A program made the translations under genes and the position numbers. Of a DNA stretch of 64,000 nucleotides, positions 36,465 to 45,006 are shown in pieces (positions within the stretch are counted from its first letter, which is position 1; every line of letters starts with the position of its first letter). The notes under the pieces are model-generated. The model saw only the letters and a program-made list of their open reading frames with translations. It searched no databases and was not told where the DNA came from. Source of the stretch: Streptomyces sp. L-9-10 (GTDB lineage Bacteria > Actinomycetota > Actinomycetes > Streptomycetales > Streptomycetaceae); the NCBI RefSeq assembly GCF_004151105.1, contig NZ_PHRF01000028.1:1-64000 (forward strand). The letters run 5' to 3'.

Positions 36465-36818
36465 ATGCAAGCGAATACAACAGGTCTGCTGGACCGCACC
36501 GCCGGTGCGGTGGCAGCGATCTGCCTGGCGTTCCTGCCGGGACTCCTCGCGGCGCTGCCGCTCGGGTTCAACGGTGCACAGCACACGCTGAGCGCCCTGG
36601 GCCGGGCCGAGATGCCCGAAGGCGCCACGGCGTCGCTCGGCTGGGGCCTCGCGATGCTGGGGGTGGCTGCGCTGCCCTTCGTCGCGGCGCCGGTGGTCCT
36701 GATGGTCGGGCGGGCCAAGCGCCTGCCCGGCCTCAGGACCGCAAGGATTTGTGCCGGGGTCGTGCTCGGCTGCGGTCTGTTCGCCTGCGCGATGGCGACG
36801 GTGTCCGCCGGCGTCTGA
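36465..36818 (+). CDS. Small membrane protein, candidate immunity protein for the RHS tip
   Basis: A 117-residue protein with three predicted membrane helices (about 12-37, 58-84 and 93-115). AAGGGG immediately after the RHS stop serves as its ribosome-binding site, and the ATG is only 9 bp downstream, so both are one transcript. Immunity genes of polymorphic toxins occupy this position. A membrane immunity protein would fit a toxin acting at the membrane. No similarity to a named immunity family was recognised, so the role rests on position. A terminator follows. Confidence 0.65.
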   Translation: MQANTTGLLDRTAGAVAAICLAFLPGLLAALPLGFNGAQHTLSALGRAEMPEGATASLGWGLAMLGVAALPFVAAPVVLMVGRAKRLPGLRTARICAGVVLGCGLFACAMATVSAGV

Positions 36819-36838
36819 TGTGCCGACTGGTTTGACCG

Positions 36839-36871
36839 CCGAGGGCCGGGGACTTCTTTCCCGGCCCTCGG
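36839..36871. terminator. Hairpin terminator after the RHS/immunity pair
   Basis: CCGAGGGCCGGG (36839-36850) pairs perfectly with CCCGGCCCTCGG (36860-36871), 9-nt loop GACTTCTTT. It closes the two-gene RHS unit before the next gene. Confidence 0.85.
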
Positions 36872-36938
36872 TCGCATTGTGCGGCCGGCACGGGGCTATC
36901 AGGACACTCCCATGCGGCAGCGGGGCATGATGGGGTGC

Positions 36939-37436
36939 ATGCGTGATCTGACCTATTCCGACGTGGGCATGACGGCGAAGAGCGGACCGACACCCCCGGG
37001 CTTCCACGTGCTGCGGCTCCGTACGTCACTGGGGCTCGGCACGTACGACCGTGCCGCCGAGGCGCTCTTCGGGTGGGGGATGCACCGGGCCACTCCCTTG
37101 ATCCGTGTTTCGAACGACACCCCGCACGCCGCGCCCGGCGTACGGGTGCTGTTGCGGGCAGGACCGCTCAGGGCACCGTGCCAGGTCGTGTGGACCGTCG
37201 ACGAGAAGCATCGGACCGGGTTCGCCTACGGGACGCTCGCCGGACACCCCGAGTGCGGTGAAGAAGCCTTCGTTCTGGAACGCCTGCCGGACAACTCCAC
37301 CGACTTCGTCATCGTCGCCATCAGCCGACCCTCGGCCTGGTACACGAAGGCGCTGGGCCCCGGCGGACGCTTGCTTCAGCAGGCCGTGGCGCGCCGATAC
37401 GCCCAAAGCCTGCGGCGGCTGGCCCGGACGACGTGA
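36939..37436 (+). CDS. DUF1990-family protein
   Basis: A 165-residue protein of the DUF1990 (YndJ C-terminal-like) family, recognised from LTYSDVGMT near the start, LGLGTYDRAAEALFGWGMHRA, TGFAYGTLAGHPECGEEAF and the basic C-terminus. The family has no established function. ATG 36939 was chosen because LTYSDVG normally begins within a few residues of the start. ATGs at 36912 and 36927 are possible. It is a single-gene unit, convergent with the SpoIIE-like gene. Confidence 0.78.
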   Translation: MRDLTYSDVGMTAKSGPTPPGFHVLRLRTSLGLGTYDRAAEALFGWGMHRATPLIRVSNDTPHAAPGVRVLLRAGPLRAPCQVVWTVDEKHRTGFAYGTLAGHPECGEEAFVLERLPDNSTDFVIVAISRPSAWYTKALGPGGRLLQQAVARRYAQSLRRLARTT

Positions 37437-37506
37437 GACAGGCCCCAGGGCCCCAGGGCATCGGGTGCGCCGAGAGCCAGGGGCGTCGCGTCACCAGGCG
37501 TGGCCG

Positions 37507-39162
37507 TCATGCCGGGAGTGGCTGCTCGGTCCAGATGATCTTGCCGGATGCGGTGTAGCGCGTCCCCTGGTGCTGGGTGAGCCGGCTGACGATCGACAGT
37601 CCGCGGCCGCCCTCGTCGGTCGTTTTCGGCTGACGCCTGTGCGGGCCCGAGCCGCTGGTGTCGGAGACCTCGCAGATCAGTGTGCGGTCGTCCCGGATCA
37701 GGCGGAGTCCTATCGGGCCGTCGGAGTAGCGGATGGCGTTCGTGACGAGTTCGCTGATCACCAGGGTCGTGCTGTCCGTGAGGTCGTCGAGTGCCCAGGC
37801 CGCCAGCTGCCGGCCGGCCCAGTCGCGGGCGGTCGCGACGGCGGTGGGATCCGGTGGCAGGGTCCGGGTGGCGACATCCTTGGCCTCCAGCGCCCGTGTG
37901 CGGGTCAGCAGGAGGGTCGGTTCGCGGTCAGGTGGCAGATCACGCAGCATGTGGTCGCGGAGCCGTGAGACGTCGGGTCCGGACGAGGCCAGGGCCTCGT
38001 GGAACCGTTCCATGGTCGGGTCGGCAGTGGTGTGCGGTGTGGGGGAGCAGCCGCCGTTCAGGAGCAGGGTGCTTCCCGGGGGTGCCTCGAACTCGGTGTT
38101 CTCGAAGGGCTGGTCGCCGACGCCCAAGGGCGAATGGGGGGCGAGGCGGGGAGCGCTGACGTCGCCGTTCGGGTGGGCGATCATCAGCGTCGGGCCGCCC
38201 GCACGGGCCGAGACACAGCGTTCCGTGGCGGGGTCGTAGATCACGTAGAGGCAACTGGTGCCGGTCTGTTCCGCCTCGCGGGGCCCCCGGCACGGAGCCG
38301 GGCGCTGACGTTCCAGACGGATCACCGTGTCGTCCAGACGCGTGAGCAGTTCGTCGGGCCGCAGGTCGAGCGCCGAGAGCGTGGTGATCACCGCCCGCAG
38401 CCGGGTCATGCCGATCGCGGCATCAACCCCCTTCCCCTCCGCGGCCCCCACCACCAGGGCCACCCGCGCGCTCGACAGCGGGAGGACGTCGAACCACTGC
38501 CCGGTGGCGGCCTCCGCCGGGACATGGCCGTGCGCCGCTTCGAGCGCGCTGAGGGGCGGCAGCCGCTCGGGCAGCTGCGAACGCCGCAGAAGCCGTGCGA
38601 GAGCCTCCTCCTCGATCTGGCGGCGGACAGTGTTCAGGCACCGGGCCGCGCGGTCCGCGAGCGCGGCGGCTTCCCTGAAGTCGTTCTCGTCGAACGGGCT
38701 CGATTCGTCGCGCCGGTACAGAACGAACAGACCGAGGACCACGTCCCGGATGGTCAGCGGCAGCACGATGAGGGAGTGTGCCCGCGCCTCACGGAGGACA
38801 CGGGCGCGCCGGGGGTCGCGGACGAGCCACCGGCTGTCGTGGTTCAGATGGCGGATCAGGCGGGGGCGCAGATCGGAAAGGCTCTGTCCGTACGGCGTCG
38901 CGGGCCTGACCAGGCTCACTTCACCGACCTCGTACGCACCGCGGGCCGCTTCTCCCCGCGTGCTCACGAAAGCCGCACGTCGCAGCCTCTTGCTTCCGTC
39001 CACCGGTCCGGGTGGTGGCACGTCGCCGCGCAGCAGGACTTCGAGGACGTCGACGGAGGAGGCGTCGGCCAGCTCCGGAACCGCGGCGCCGGCGAGTTCC
39101 CCGGCGACCTGGAAGAGCCTCCGGCTGTGGAGTGGGTCGGTGTGAGACGTCATGGTGTTCAT
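37507..39162 (-). CDS. GAF/SpoIIE-like/HATPase regulator with degenerate phosphatase site
   Basis: A 551-residue protein: GAF-like sensor (about 30-180), SpoIIE-type PP2C domain (about 205-425) and a C-terminal HATPase_c anti-sigma kinase-like domain (about 430-551). The PP2C metal motifs are broken. Canonical GGDWYD reads TGQWFD (220-225), GDVxGHG reads GAAEGKG (239-245), and TDG near the end reads NGG (369-371). Phosphatase activity is therefore unlikely. The HATPase motifs are intact (ELVTNAIRYS and DEGGRGLSIV), so it may still bind ATP and a sigma or anti-sigma partner. The intact counterpart is the gene at 57586. ATG 39162 or the ATG three codons later is the start. Confidence 0.85.
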   Translation of the reverse strand: MNTMTSHTDPLHSRRLFQVAGELAGAAVPELADASSVDVLEVLLRGDVPPPGPVDGSKRLRRAAFVSTRGEAARGAYEVGEVSLVRPATPYGQSLSDLRPRLIRHLNHDSRWLVRDPRRARVLREARAHSLIVLPLTIRDVVLGLFVLYRRDESSPFDENDFREAAALADRAARCLNTVRRQIEEEALARLLRRSQLPERLPPLSALEAAHGHVPAEAATGQWFDVLPLSSARVALVVGAAEGKGVDAAIGMTRLRAVITTLSALDLRPDELLTRLDDTVIRLERQRPAPCRGPREAEQTGTSCLYVIYDPATERCVSARAGGPTLMIAHPNGDVSAPRLAPHSPLGVGDQPFENTEFEAPPGSTLLLNGGCSPTPHTTADPTMERFHEALASSGPDVSRLRDHMLRDLPPDREPTLLLTRTRALEAKDVATRTLPPDPTAVATARDWAGRQLAAWALDDLTDSTTLVISELVTNAIRYSDGPIGLRLIRDDRTLICEVSDTSGSGPHRRQPKTTDEGGRGLSIVSRLTQHQGTRYTASGKIIWTEQPLPA

Positions 39163-39366
39163 CCTGTGAGGGAGACGCTGGTCTGCTCTCCTTCCGAGCC
39201 TGCTGCCCGGGGGCCTCCGCGGCGTCGGCACTGATCCGCAGGCGGCCCTTCGCGTTACACACCGCCGGATGCGGGCTGTCCCGCCCGGCCCGCGGGATCA
39301 CCGCGACACTGTTGCGGGTTCCCCGCCGCCCTGGCCGTCGCGCTCTCGCGGACGAGGTTCGAGACT

Positions 39367-39372
39367 TACGGT
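39367..39372 (+). promoter_or_regulatory. -10 element giving a near-leaderless response-regulator transcript
   Basis: TACGGT ends 6 nt before the ATG at 39379, and no ribosome-binding site precedes the start. This matches other promoter-to-start spacings in the window. No clear -35 was found. Confidence 0.35.
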
Positions 39373-39378
39373 GGTGCT

Positions 39379-40080
39379 ATGAGTGCTATGGACGGTAGTG
39401 CCATGGAGGCCAACCGCCTCATCGGCGGGGAACCGGCGTCACACCTGACCGTGGTGCTCGCCGACGACCATCTGGTCGTACGCGCGGGCATGCGGCTGCT
39501 GCTGTCCCAGGACCCGGCGTTCGACATCGTCGCGGAGAGTTCCACTCTTCCCGACACCTTTCTGGCCGTGGAGCGCCACCACCCGTCGGTGCTGGTCCTG
39601 GATCTGACGCTGGCGGGACAATCGAGCCTGCGCTCGATCCCGGAGCTGCTGGCGGCGTCGCCCCGTACCCGGATCCTCGTCCTCACCATGCAGGAAGATC
39701 CCGCGTTCGCCCGCGAGGCGTTGCGGATCGGTGCGGTCGGCTACCTGCTGAAGGAGGCGGCAGCGGAGGAGCTCCTGGGGGCCGCTCGCCAGGTCGCCGC
39801 GGGGGCCACCTACGTTCAGCCCTCGCTGGGCGCCCGCCTTGCCGTCACCGCCCCCGGCACGACGGGGCCGGGGGCGGGGGCGGACGACTCTCTGACGGCG
39901 CGCGAGGTGGAGGTGCTGTCCCTGCTCGCCCGGGGCCACACCAATCAGGAGATCGCGGAACAGACGCATGTATCCGTTCGGACGGTGGAAACGCACCGGG
40001 CCAGGATCCGGGAGAAGCTCGGGGCCGGGACCAAGGCGGACCTGGTCACGGCGGCACGAGAGCGCGGGCTGCTGGCATGA
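39379..40080 (+). CDS. LuxR-family (NarL-type) response regulator
   Basis: A 233-residue response regulator. The receiver domain spans about 23-140, with acidic pocket ADD (28-30), phospho-acceptor Asp75 (LVLDLTL) and Lys in YLLKE. A glycine/alanine linker leads to the C-terminal LuxR helix-turn-helix (LTAREVEVLSLLARGHTNQEIAEQTHVSVRTVETH). Its stop overlaps the kinase start as ATGA, so it forms a two-component system with the next gene. Targets are unknown. Confidence 0.92.
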   Translation: MSAMDGSAMEANRLIGGEPASHLTVVLADDHLVVRAGMRLLLSQDPAFDIVAESSTLPDTFLAVERHHPSVLVLDLTLAGQSSLRSIPELLAASPRTRILVLTMQEDPAFAREALRIGAVGYLLKEAAAEELLGAARQVAAGATYVQPSLGARLAVTAPGTTGPGAGADDSLTAREVEVLSLLARGHTNQEIAEQTHVSVRTVETHRARIREKLGAGTKADLVTAARERGLLA

Positions 40081-41153
40081 CCCACCTGTCGCGAGCACGT
40101 GCCGGCGCCGTCGTGGAGACGGTGGGCACGCTCCTGCTCGTGGCCACACTGGCTCTGGAGATCGTGCACCACTCCCTGCACGCCGAAGCCGTGCTCTGCT
40201 TCGCCGCCGGAGCCCTCTTCCTGGCGGCCGCCGCGCTGAGTCCCGAAGCCCGGCGGTCGTGGCTGGCGATCATCAGCGGGATCTCGCTCGTGATCGCCGT
40301 GGCGCTGCTCGTCCGTATCGTCGAGGCGCCGCTGCTCAACGGTCTGCACCTCGTGCCCCTCACGCTGATCGCCTGTGCCGTCGCGATCGGACATCGTTCC
40401 GCTCTGCGCAGCGGCACCCTCCAACGGGAGTGGACCCGGGCCCGTCGTGACGGCGAGGAACGAGAGCGACGGCACTGGGCCCGCGAGCTGCACGACGACA
40501 CGCTCCAGGAACTGGGCGCCGTCCAGATCGTGCTGGCCGGGGCGACCGCCAGCAGCCGCCCGGACGTCATGAAGGACGCCATCGATCAGGCGCGGCGTCT
40601 GATCGGCAACCAGATCACCTCGCTCCGGCGTCTGATCGCGGAGCTGCGCCCGGCGGCGCTCGATCAGCTCGGACTGCGCCCGGCCCTGGAGGCCCTGTGC
40701 CGGAGCACCTCGGAGAACTTCGGTATCGACGCCGAACTGCGCGTGGGCGCGGACTGGGACCGGTTCGGCGCGGAGCTGCCTCCCGAGGCACAGGTCCATG
40801 TCTACCGGATCGTGCAACAGGCGGTGAACAACGCGGTGAAGCACGCCCGGCCGACACGGATCCTCGTCGAACTCGACAGCGACGACCACGGCCTCTTCAC
40901 GAAGGTCACGGACGACGGCCGCGGGATGACGCCCGAGCCCGCCCCGTCGGCCATGCGCACTCCGCCTCGCGCGACCGCTTCGGGAGGCATGGGCATCGCC
41001 GCCATGCGGGAGCGCGCTCACTTGCTCGACGCGCACCTCACGGTGGACTCGGCGCCCCGGGAAGGCACGCGCGTCACCCTGCGGATGCCGCGCCGTGTCA
41101 GGGGCGGCAGAGGGCACCGTCCGTTCAGGGACGGCAGACGGCACCGTCCGTAG
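40077..41153 (+). CDS. Sensor histidine kinase (HisKA_3 type)
   Basis: A 358-residue membrane kinase. Four hydrophobic segments occupy residues ~12-105 with little outside the membrane. The dimerisation domain has the phospho-acceptor His139 in ARELHDDTLQELG, and the HATPase_c domain includes IVQQAVNNAVKHA (N box) and DDGRGM (G1). The lack of an extracellular sensor domain suggests it senses a membrane or redox-type signal. The C-terminal ~15 residues are Arg/His-rich. Translationally coupled to the response regulator. Confidence 0.9.
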   Translation: MTHLSRARAGAVVETVGTLLLVATLALEIVHHSLHAEAVLCFAAGALFLAAAALSPEARRSWLAIISGISLVIAVALLVRIVEAPLLNGLHLVPLTLIACAVAIGHRSALRSGTLQREWTRARRDGEERERRHWARELHDDTLQELGAVQIVLAGATASSRPDVMKDAIDQARRLIGNQITSLRRLIAELRPAALDQLGLRPALEALCRSTSENFGIDAELRVGADWDRFGAELPPEAQVHVYRIVQQAVNNAVKHARPTRILVELDSDDHGLFTKVTDDGRGMTPEPAPSAMRTPPRATASGGMGIAAMRERAHLLDAHLTVDSAPREGTRVTLRMPRRVRGGRGHRPFRDGRRHRP

Positions 41154-41310
41154 ACGACGGTCGTGGACGACGCGGCCCCGGGCAGCGCGTCGGGCAGCGC
41201 GTCGGGCGTGCTCCCGGCGAACCGGAAGCGCTGGGCCGCCCCGGAGGCCCGCGACCGGTCCGGCGCACCGCGCCCGACGGGCGGGCACCGCGCTGAGGCA
41301 AGATGGGGCC

Positions 41311-41649
41311 ATGAGCATCGTCAAGATCAATGTCCTGCAGGTTCCGGCGGAACAGCGTGAGGTGCTGGAGAAGCGCTTCGCGTCCCGCGCGGGGTCGGTG
41401 GAGAACTCCGACGGATTCGAGTGGTTCGAGCTGCTGCGCCCGGTCGAGGGCACCGACCAGTACCTCGTCTACACCCGCTGGCGCAGCGAGGCCGACTTCC
41501 AGGCATGGATGGAAGGCCCGATGAAGGCGGCCCACCAGCGTGGCGGCGCGGACGGCGCCCCTCAGCAGAAGCCGGCCGCTTCCGGCTCCACCCTGTGGTC
41601 CTTCGAGGTGGTCCAGCAAGCCGCCCCCAAGGCGGCTGACGGTCAGTGA
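41311..41649 (+). CDS. Antibiotic biosynthesis monooxygenase (ABM)-domain protein
   Basis: A 112-residue dimeric alpha/beta-barrel protein of the ABM fold. It begins with VKINVLQVPAEQREVLEKRF and includes FEWFELLRPVEGTDQYLVYTRWRSEADFQAWMEGP. The pattern resembles small heme-degrading or quinol monooxygenase-type ABM proteins, but the heme-coordinating residue cannot be assigned with confidence. Residues after ~80 form a flexible Gln/Ala-rich stretch. ATG 41311 is set by the conserved N-terminus. It converges tightly (17 bp) with the GMC operon. Confidence 0.8.
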   Translation: MSIVKINVLQVPAEQREVLEKRFASRAGSVENSDGFEWFELLRPVEGTDQYLVYTRWRSEADFQAWMEGPMKAAHQRGGADGAPQQKPAASGSTLWSFEVVQQAAPKAADGQ

Positions 41650-41666
41650 CCCGCCCGCGTCACACG

Positions 41667-42521
41667 TCAGCCGGCGCGTGGGACGTAATAGGGCCGGTTG
41701 TGCGCCGCGACCGGGGGTGACTGGTAGGTCCACGCCCCGGCGGCCGGGGCGTCCCCGATGAGCGTGGCCAGGTCGGCGCCGACGGGTGAGGACGCGTCAT
41801 GGACGGTGAGCCTCACCCGGTCGGCCTCGCCGGTCAACCCCCGGTATTCGTAGGGCTGGTAGACGTTCAAGGGGCCGGCGAGCGGCCGGCCGTCCGGGTC
41901 GGTGCCGTAGCCGGTGATCGGGGTGTTGTTGACGGGGATACGCGGGAGCCCGGTCAGGTCGGCCGAGAAGGAGAACAGGGTCGGCTCCAGGCGGTCGATG
42001 TCCGTGCCGGAGGGCGCGTGCGCCGCCTGCTTGCACGCAACGGTCCAGGTGTCGCCCGCGGGGCCGTTCAGGGAGGGCATGGTCGCCTCGAACCACGCCG
42101 GATACTTCGGTTCCCCGAAGAGCCTCGTTCCGGCTTCGATGGCCAGCGGGTTGTCGCACAGCACATGCAGCCGGGCGATACCGAGCAGCTTGGTCTGGTC
42201 GAAGCCGTGCGCGAACTGCTCGTACGACAGCCGGGCCAGGCGCCCGGCGCTCGCGGTGGGGTGGGCGATGACGCTGTACTCGATCTCCTGGATGATGGCT
42301 CCGCCGTTCGGGTACTGGGCGAAGTACAGCTGGTAGTTGAGCGTCACACAGGCCCGGCCGTCGAACTCGGCGGCGCTCAGATCGGGATGGTGCTCGGCCA
42401 GCGCCTTGCGCACCGGCGCGGGATCGACCAGGTAGTCGAGGCCGACGTTGTGCAGGGCTCCGTAATGGAACGGCAGTTGGTACGGGGCGGCGACGGGCGG
42501 CAGGGTGAGGTCGTCGGTCAC
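41667..42521 (-). CDS. Acetoacetate decarboxylase-like protein, last gene of GMC operon
   Basis: A 284-residue cytoplasmic protein. Segments NYQLYFAQYPNGG, EIEYSVIAHP, HVLCDNPLAIEAGTRLFGEPKYPAWFE and RIPVNNTPITGYG suggest the beta-barrel fold of acetoacetate decarboxylase-like proteins. GEPKYP occupies the place of the usual G-x-P-K-xx segment. The assignment is tentative. GTG 42521 overlaps the stop of the GMC gene (GTGA), so it is coupled to it and probably handles the oxidised product or forms part of the complex (inference). Confidence 0.55.
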   Translation of the reverse strand: MTDDLTLPPVAAPYQLPFHYGALHNVGLDYLVDPAPVRKALAEHHPDLSAAEFDGRACVTLNYQLYFAQYPNGGAIIQEIEYSVIAHPTASAGRLARLSYEQFAHGFDQTKLLGIARLHVLCDNPLAIEAGTRLFGEPKYPAWFEATMPSLNGPAGDTWTVACKQAAHAPSGTDIDRLEPTLFSFSADLTGLPRIPVNNTPITGYGTDPDGRPLAGPLNVYQPYEYRGLTGEADRVRLTVHDASSPVGADLATLIGDAPAAGAWTYQSPPVAAHNRPYYVPRAG

Positions 42522-44386
42522 GGGGCGTGGGTCTCCTCGGGGGTGGCCGGGCCCGGGACGTGTCCGGGGGCCGGCGGGCGGATCGTGACGCGCTGTTCCG
42601 ACAGGTCGCGGTCGATCTGTTCGGCGCTGCGCAGAGTGATCGCGGCCATGGTGAGCGTCGGGTTGGAGGTGCCGAGGGAGGGCATCGAGCCGCAGCCCAC
42701 CGCGTACAGGTTGGGGTGGTCCCAGCAGCGCTGCCACGAGTCGACGACGGAGTCGGCGGGGTGGTCACCCATGATGTGCGTGCCCGCGCCGTGGCCCGCG
42801 CCGCGGTAGGCGTAGGGCCGGCCGCCGTACTCGAACCATCCGGGCTGGGACGGCCCCGGCTCGTACCGGCTGTGGTCCCGCGCCCCCAGCAGCGCGAAGA
42901 TCTGCTCGGACACGGACTTGGCCGCGACGATGCCCTGCTTCACATGGTCGGACAGGTCATAGGTCAGGACCGGGCGCGGGTTGCCCAGCAGGTCGCGATG
43001 GACGGCATCGAGCGAGACGCGGTTGGCGGGATCGGCGCTCTGCTCCATCTCGAACTGCAGGACGAACTGCCGCCCGATCCGGTCCCCGGCCGCCTGCCGC
43101 AGCGCCGGGCCGAACAGCGCCCCGCCCCCGCCGGGCTCCTTCTGGTCCGTGGGGCGCAGCAGGGCGGCGACCTCATGGCCGGGCGGGCCGACCGCCCAGT
43201 TCCAGCCCCAGTTGCCGATCTCGATACGGAAAGGGGCGCGCGCCGCGCGCGCCGGGCCGAAGCGGAATCCCTCCAGTCCGGAGGTCGAGCCGGGTCCCCG
43301 GTAGGGGCCGATCGGCTGGGGCATGAGGCCCCAGGTGAGCAGGACGGGGTGGTCCATCAGATTCCGGCCCACCTGGTCACTGGAGTTGGCCAGGCCGGAG
43401 GCGAGCAGGAGCCGGGCGTTCTCGATCGCGTGGGCGGCCAGGACGACCGTGTGCGCGTGGACCGTCCGCCGGCTGACGGAAGCGGGGCGGGCGGGGTCGT
43501 CGTAGCGCTGGTACTCGACGCCCGTGATCCGGCCCGAGGCGTCGGCCAGGAGCCGTCCTACGACCGCGCGGGTGCGCAGGGTGACGCTCGGGCCCCAGCG
43601 TTCCTGGGTGCGTCGCGGGGTGTATTTCGCCCCGGTGGGGCAGATGGGGATGCAACTGGCGCTGCCCTCGCACACGGGACCGTGCTCCTCGGTGGCCGCG
43701 CTGTTGCGCGCCTGGGGCGTCCCGACGACCCGCAGTGCGGTGGGACGCGGATGCGAGGGTTCCACGATCTCGTGCCCGTCGAGCCTTTCGGCCAGCAGCC
43801 GGTCCAGATAGCTCGCGGGGAGCGGCCGGTGCGGGAAGGCGTAGCCGTCCGCGAGCGGCAGACCGACGTGGTCCCGCTGCTCCGCCGGATCGGCGGCGAC
43901 CCCCAGCTCGCGTTCCGCGGCGCGGTAGTACGGCTCCAACTCCGCGTACCCGATCGGCCAGTTACGGCCGTATCCGAAGTCGGCGGTACGGAAGTCCTCG
44001 GGATGCATGCGCGGGGCCAGACCCGTCCAGGCCGTGCCCGTACCGCCGTTGACCCGCAGATAGCCGCTCGCGTACGGCAACGGGCCGTTCTGGACGAGGT
44101 ATCCGCCGGCCCGGTAGCCACCGCCGGGGCGGCCCGCGAGGTCCAGCATGTCGGGTGACGGCACCAAGGCGTTGTCCGCGATCGCCGCGCTGGGCACCTT
44201 CACCGGCGCGGCCCGGAACCGTTCCACATCCGCCGCCCGTCCGCCCTCGGGTCCGGAGTCACCATCGCCCACACCCGATTCCAGGACCAGGACACGCCGG
44301 CCGCGGTCCCCCAGCCGCCGCGCCACCAGCGACCCCGCGATACCGGCTCCGACCACGATCACATCGAAACGCTCCCCGGCGGTCAA
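42518..44386 (-). CDS. GMC-family FAD oxidoreductase (sugar/alcohol dehydrogenase large subunit type)
   Basis: A 622-residue flavoprotein. The FAD-binding motif VVGAGIAGS lies at about 11-19. The cysteine cluster CEGSASCIPICPTGAKY (about 237-253) matches the iron-sulfur-associated segment of the three-subunit sugar dehydrogenases (gluconate, sorbitol, fructose and glucose dehydrogenases). C-terminal GHGAGTHIMG and GTSNPTLT carry the catalytic His and Asn. TTG 44386 overlaps the upstream small-subunit stop (TTGA). There is no Tat signal on either subunit and no cytochrome gene, so the complex is probably cytoplasmic and its electron acceptor is unknown. Confidence 0.86.
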   Translation of the reverse strand: MTAGERFDVIVVGAGIAGSLVARRLGDRGRRVLVLESGVGDGDSGPEGGRAADVERFRAAPVKVPSAAIADNALVPSPDMLDLAGRPGGGYRAGGYLVQNGPLPYASGYLRVNGGTGTAWTGLAPRMHPEDFRTADFGYGRNWPIGYAELEPYYRAAERELGVAADPAEQRDHVGLPLADGYAFPHRPLPASYLDRLLAERLDGHEIVEPSHPRPTALRVVGTPQARNSAATEEHGPVCEGSASCIPICPTGAKYTPRRTQERWGPSVTLRTRAVVGRLLADASGRITGVEYQRYDDPARPASVSRRTVHAHTVVLAAHAIENARLLLASGLANSSDQVGRNLMDHPVLLTWGLMPQPIGPYRGPGSTSGLEGFRFGPARAARAPFRIEIGNWGWNWAVGPPGHEVAALLRPTDQKEPGGGGALFGPALRQAAGDRIGRQFVLQFEMEQSADPANRVSLDAVHRDLLGNPRPVLTYDLSDHVKQGIVAAKSVSEQIFALLGARDHSRYEPGPSQPGWFEYGGRPYAYRGAGHGAGTHIMGDHPADSVVDSWQRCWDHPNLYAVGCGSMPSLGTSNPTLTMAAITLRSAEQIDRDLSEQRVTIRPPAPGHVPGPATPEETHAP

Positions 44387-44826
44387 CGCTCCCCGCCTCC
44401 CGTCACACCGGCGGGACGCTCGGCCCAGGTGCCGTAGCCCGGTCGCCAGGTGCCGGGGGCGTGGCCACCGAAGCTGCTCCACACCAGCCCGCGGGCATAG
44501 GCGTGCGCCGGGAGCGGGGAGGGTGCGGTCCGGCCGTCGTCCTCCCACTCTCCCGGCCACGTCCCCAGATACCAGAGGTGGCACAGGGCTCGGGCCAGCT
44601 CGCCCAGTTCCTCGTCTTTGTCCGCCACCGTCCGCGGGTCCGTCACGGCTCGCGTGCCGGCCTCCGTGTCGACCAGCGCGTCCACCAGCCGTGCGTAGAG
44701 CGCCGGTTCGGCCCGCCGGGCCACGAACGTCCGGTAGATCTCGGTCATTCCGGTCGCCGTCAGCTCGGCGGCGTCGAACCCCGTCAGCACGGCCGAGAGC
44801 GTGACGAACCGCTCGGTCTGCGTCAT
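44383..44826 (-). CDS. Small subunit of GMC dehydrogenase (gluconate 2-dehydrogenase subunit 3/sorbitol dehydrogenase-like)
   Basis: A 147-residue helical protein (FVTLSAVLTGFDAAELTATGMTEIYRTFVARR ... LARALCHLWYLGTWPG). Length, composition and position directly before a GMC flavoprotein match small subunits of gluconate/sorbitol dehydrogenases, which chaperone or dock the large subunit. The usual Tat leader is missing. ATG 44826 was chosen over an upstream ATG at 44853 because the conserved part starts there. First gene of the three-gene operon. Confidence 0.7.
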   Translation of the reverse strand: MTQTERFVTLSAVLTGFDAAELTATGMTEIYRTFVARRAEPALYARLVDALVDTEAGTRAVTDPRTVADKDEELGELARALCHLWYLGTWPGEWEDDGRTAPSPLPAHAYARGLVWSSFGGHAPGTWRPGYGTWAERPAGVTGGGER

Positions 44827-45006
44827 GGACAAAAGTCCCCCTCGTCGAGCCACTCACCGGAGACCGGACACATCAGCCGGGATCCCTACCTCGATGGGAA
44901 CCCGTTCATGCCTCGAAAACTCGCCGAGTGTGAGCACGGTCGAACGTAAAGTGACCGAAAGGGAGTGTGTGGCGCCAGGGAGTAACGGATAGGTGACGCC
45001 GGGGAG

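Noticed and set aside
33975-37007. Very long open frame antisense to the RHS gene
   Set aside because: It mirrors the GC-rich codon pattern of the RHS gene and its translation is low-complexity with no domain. The plus strand has a signal peptide, YD repeats and the RHS core.
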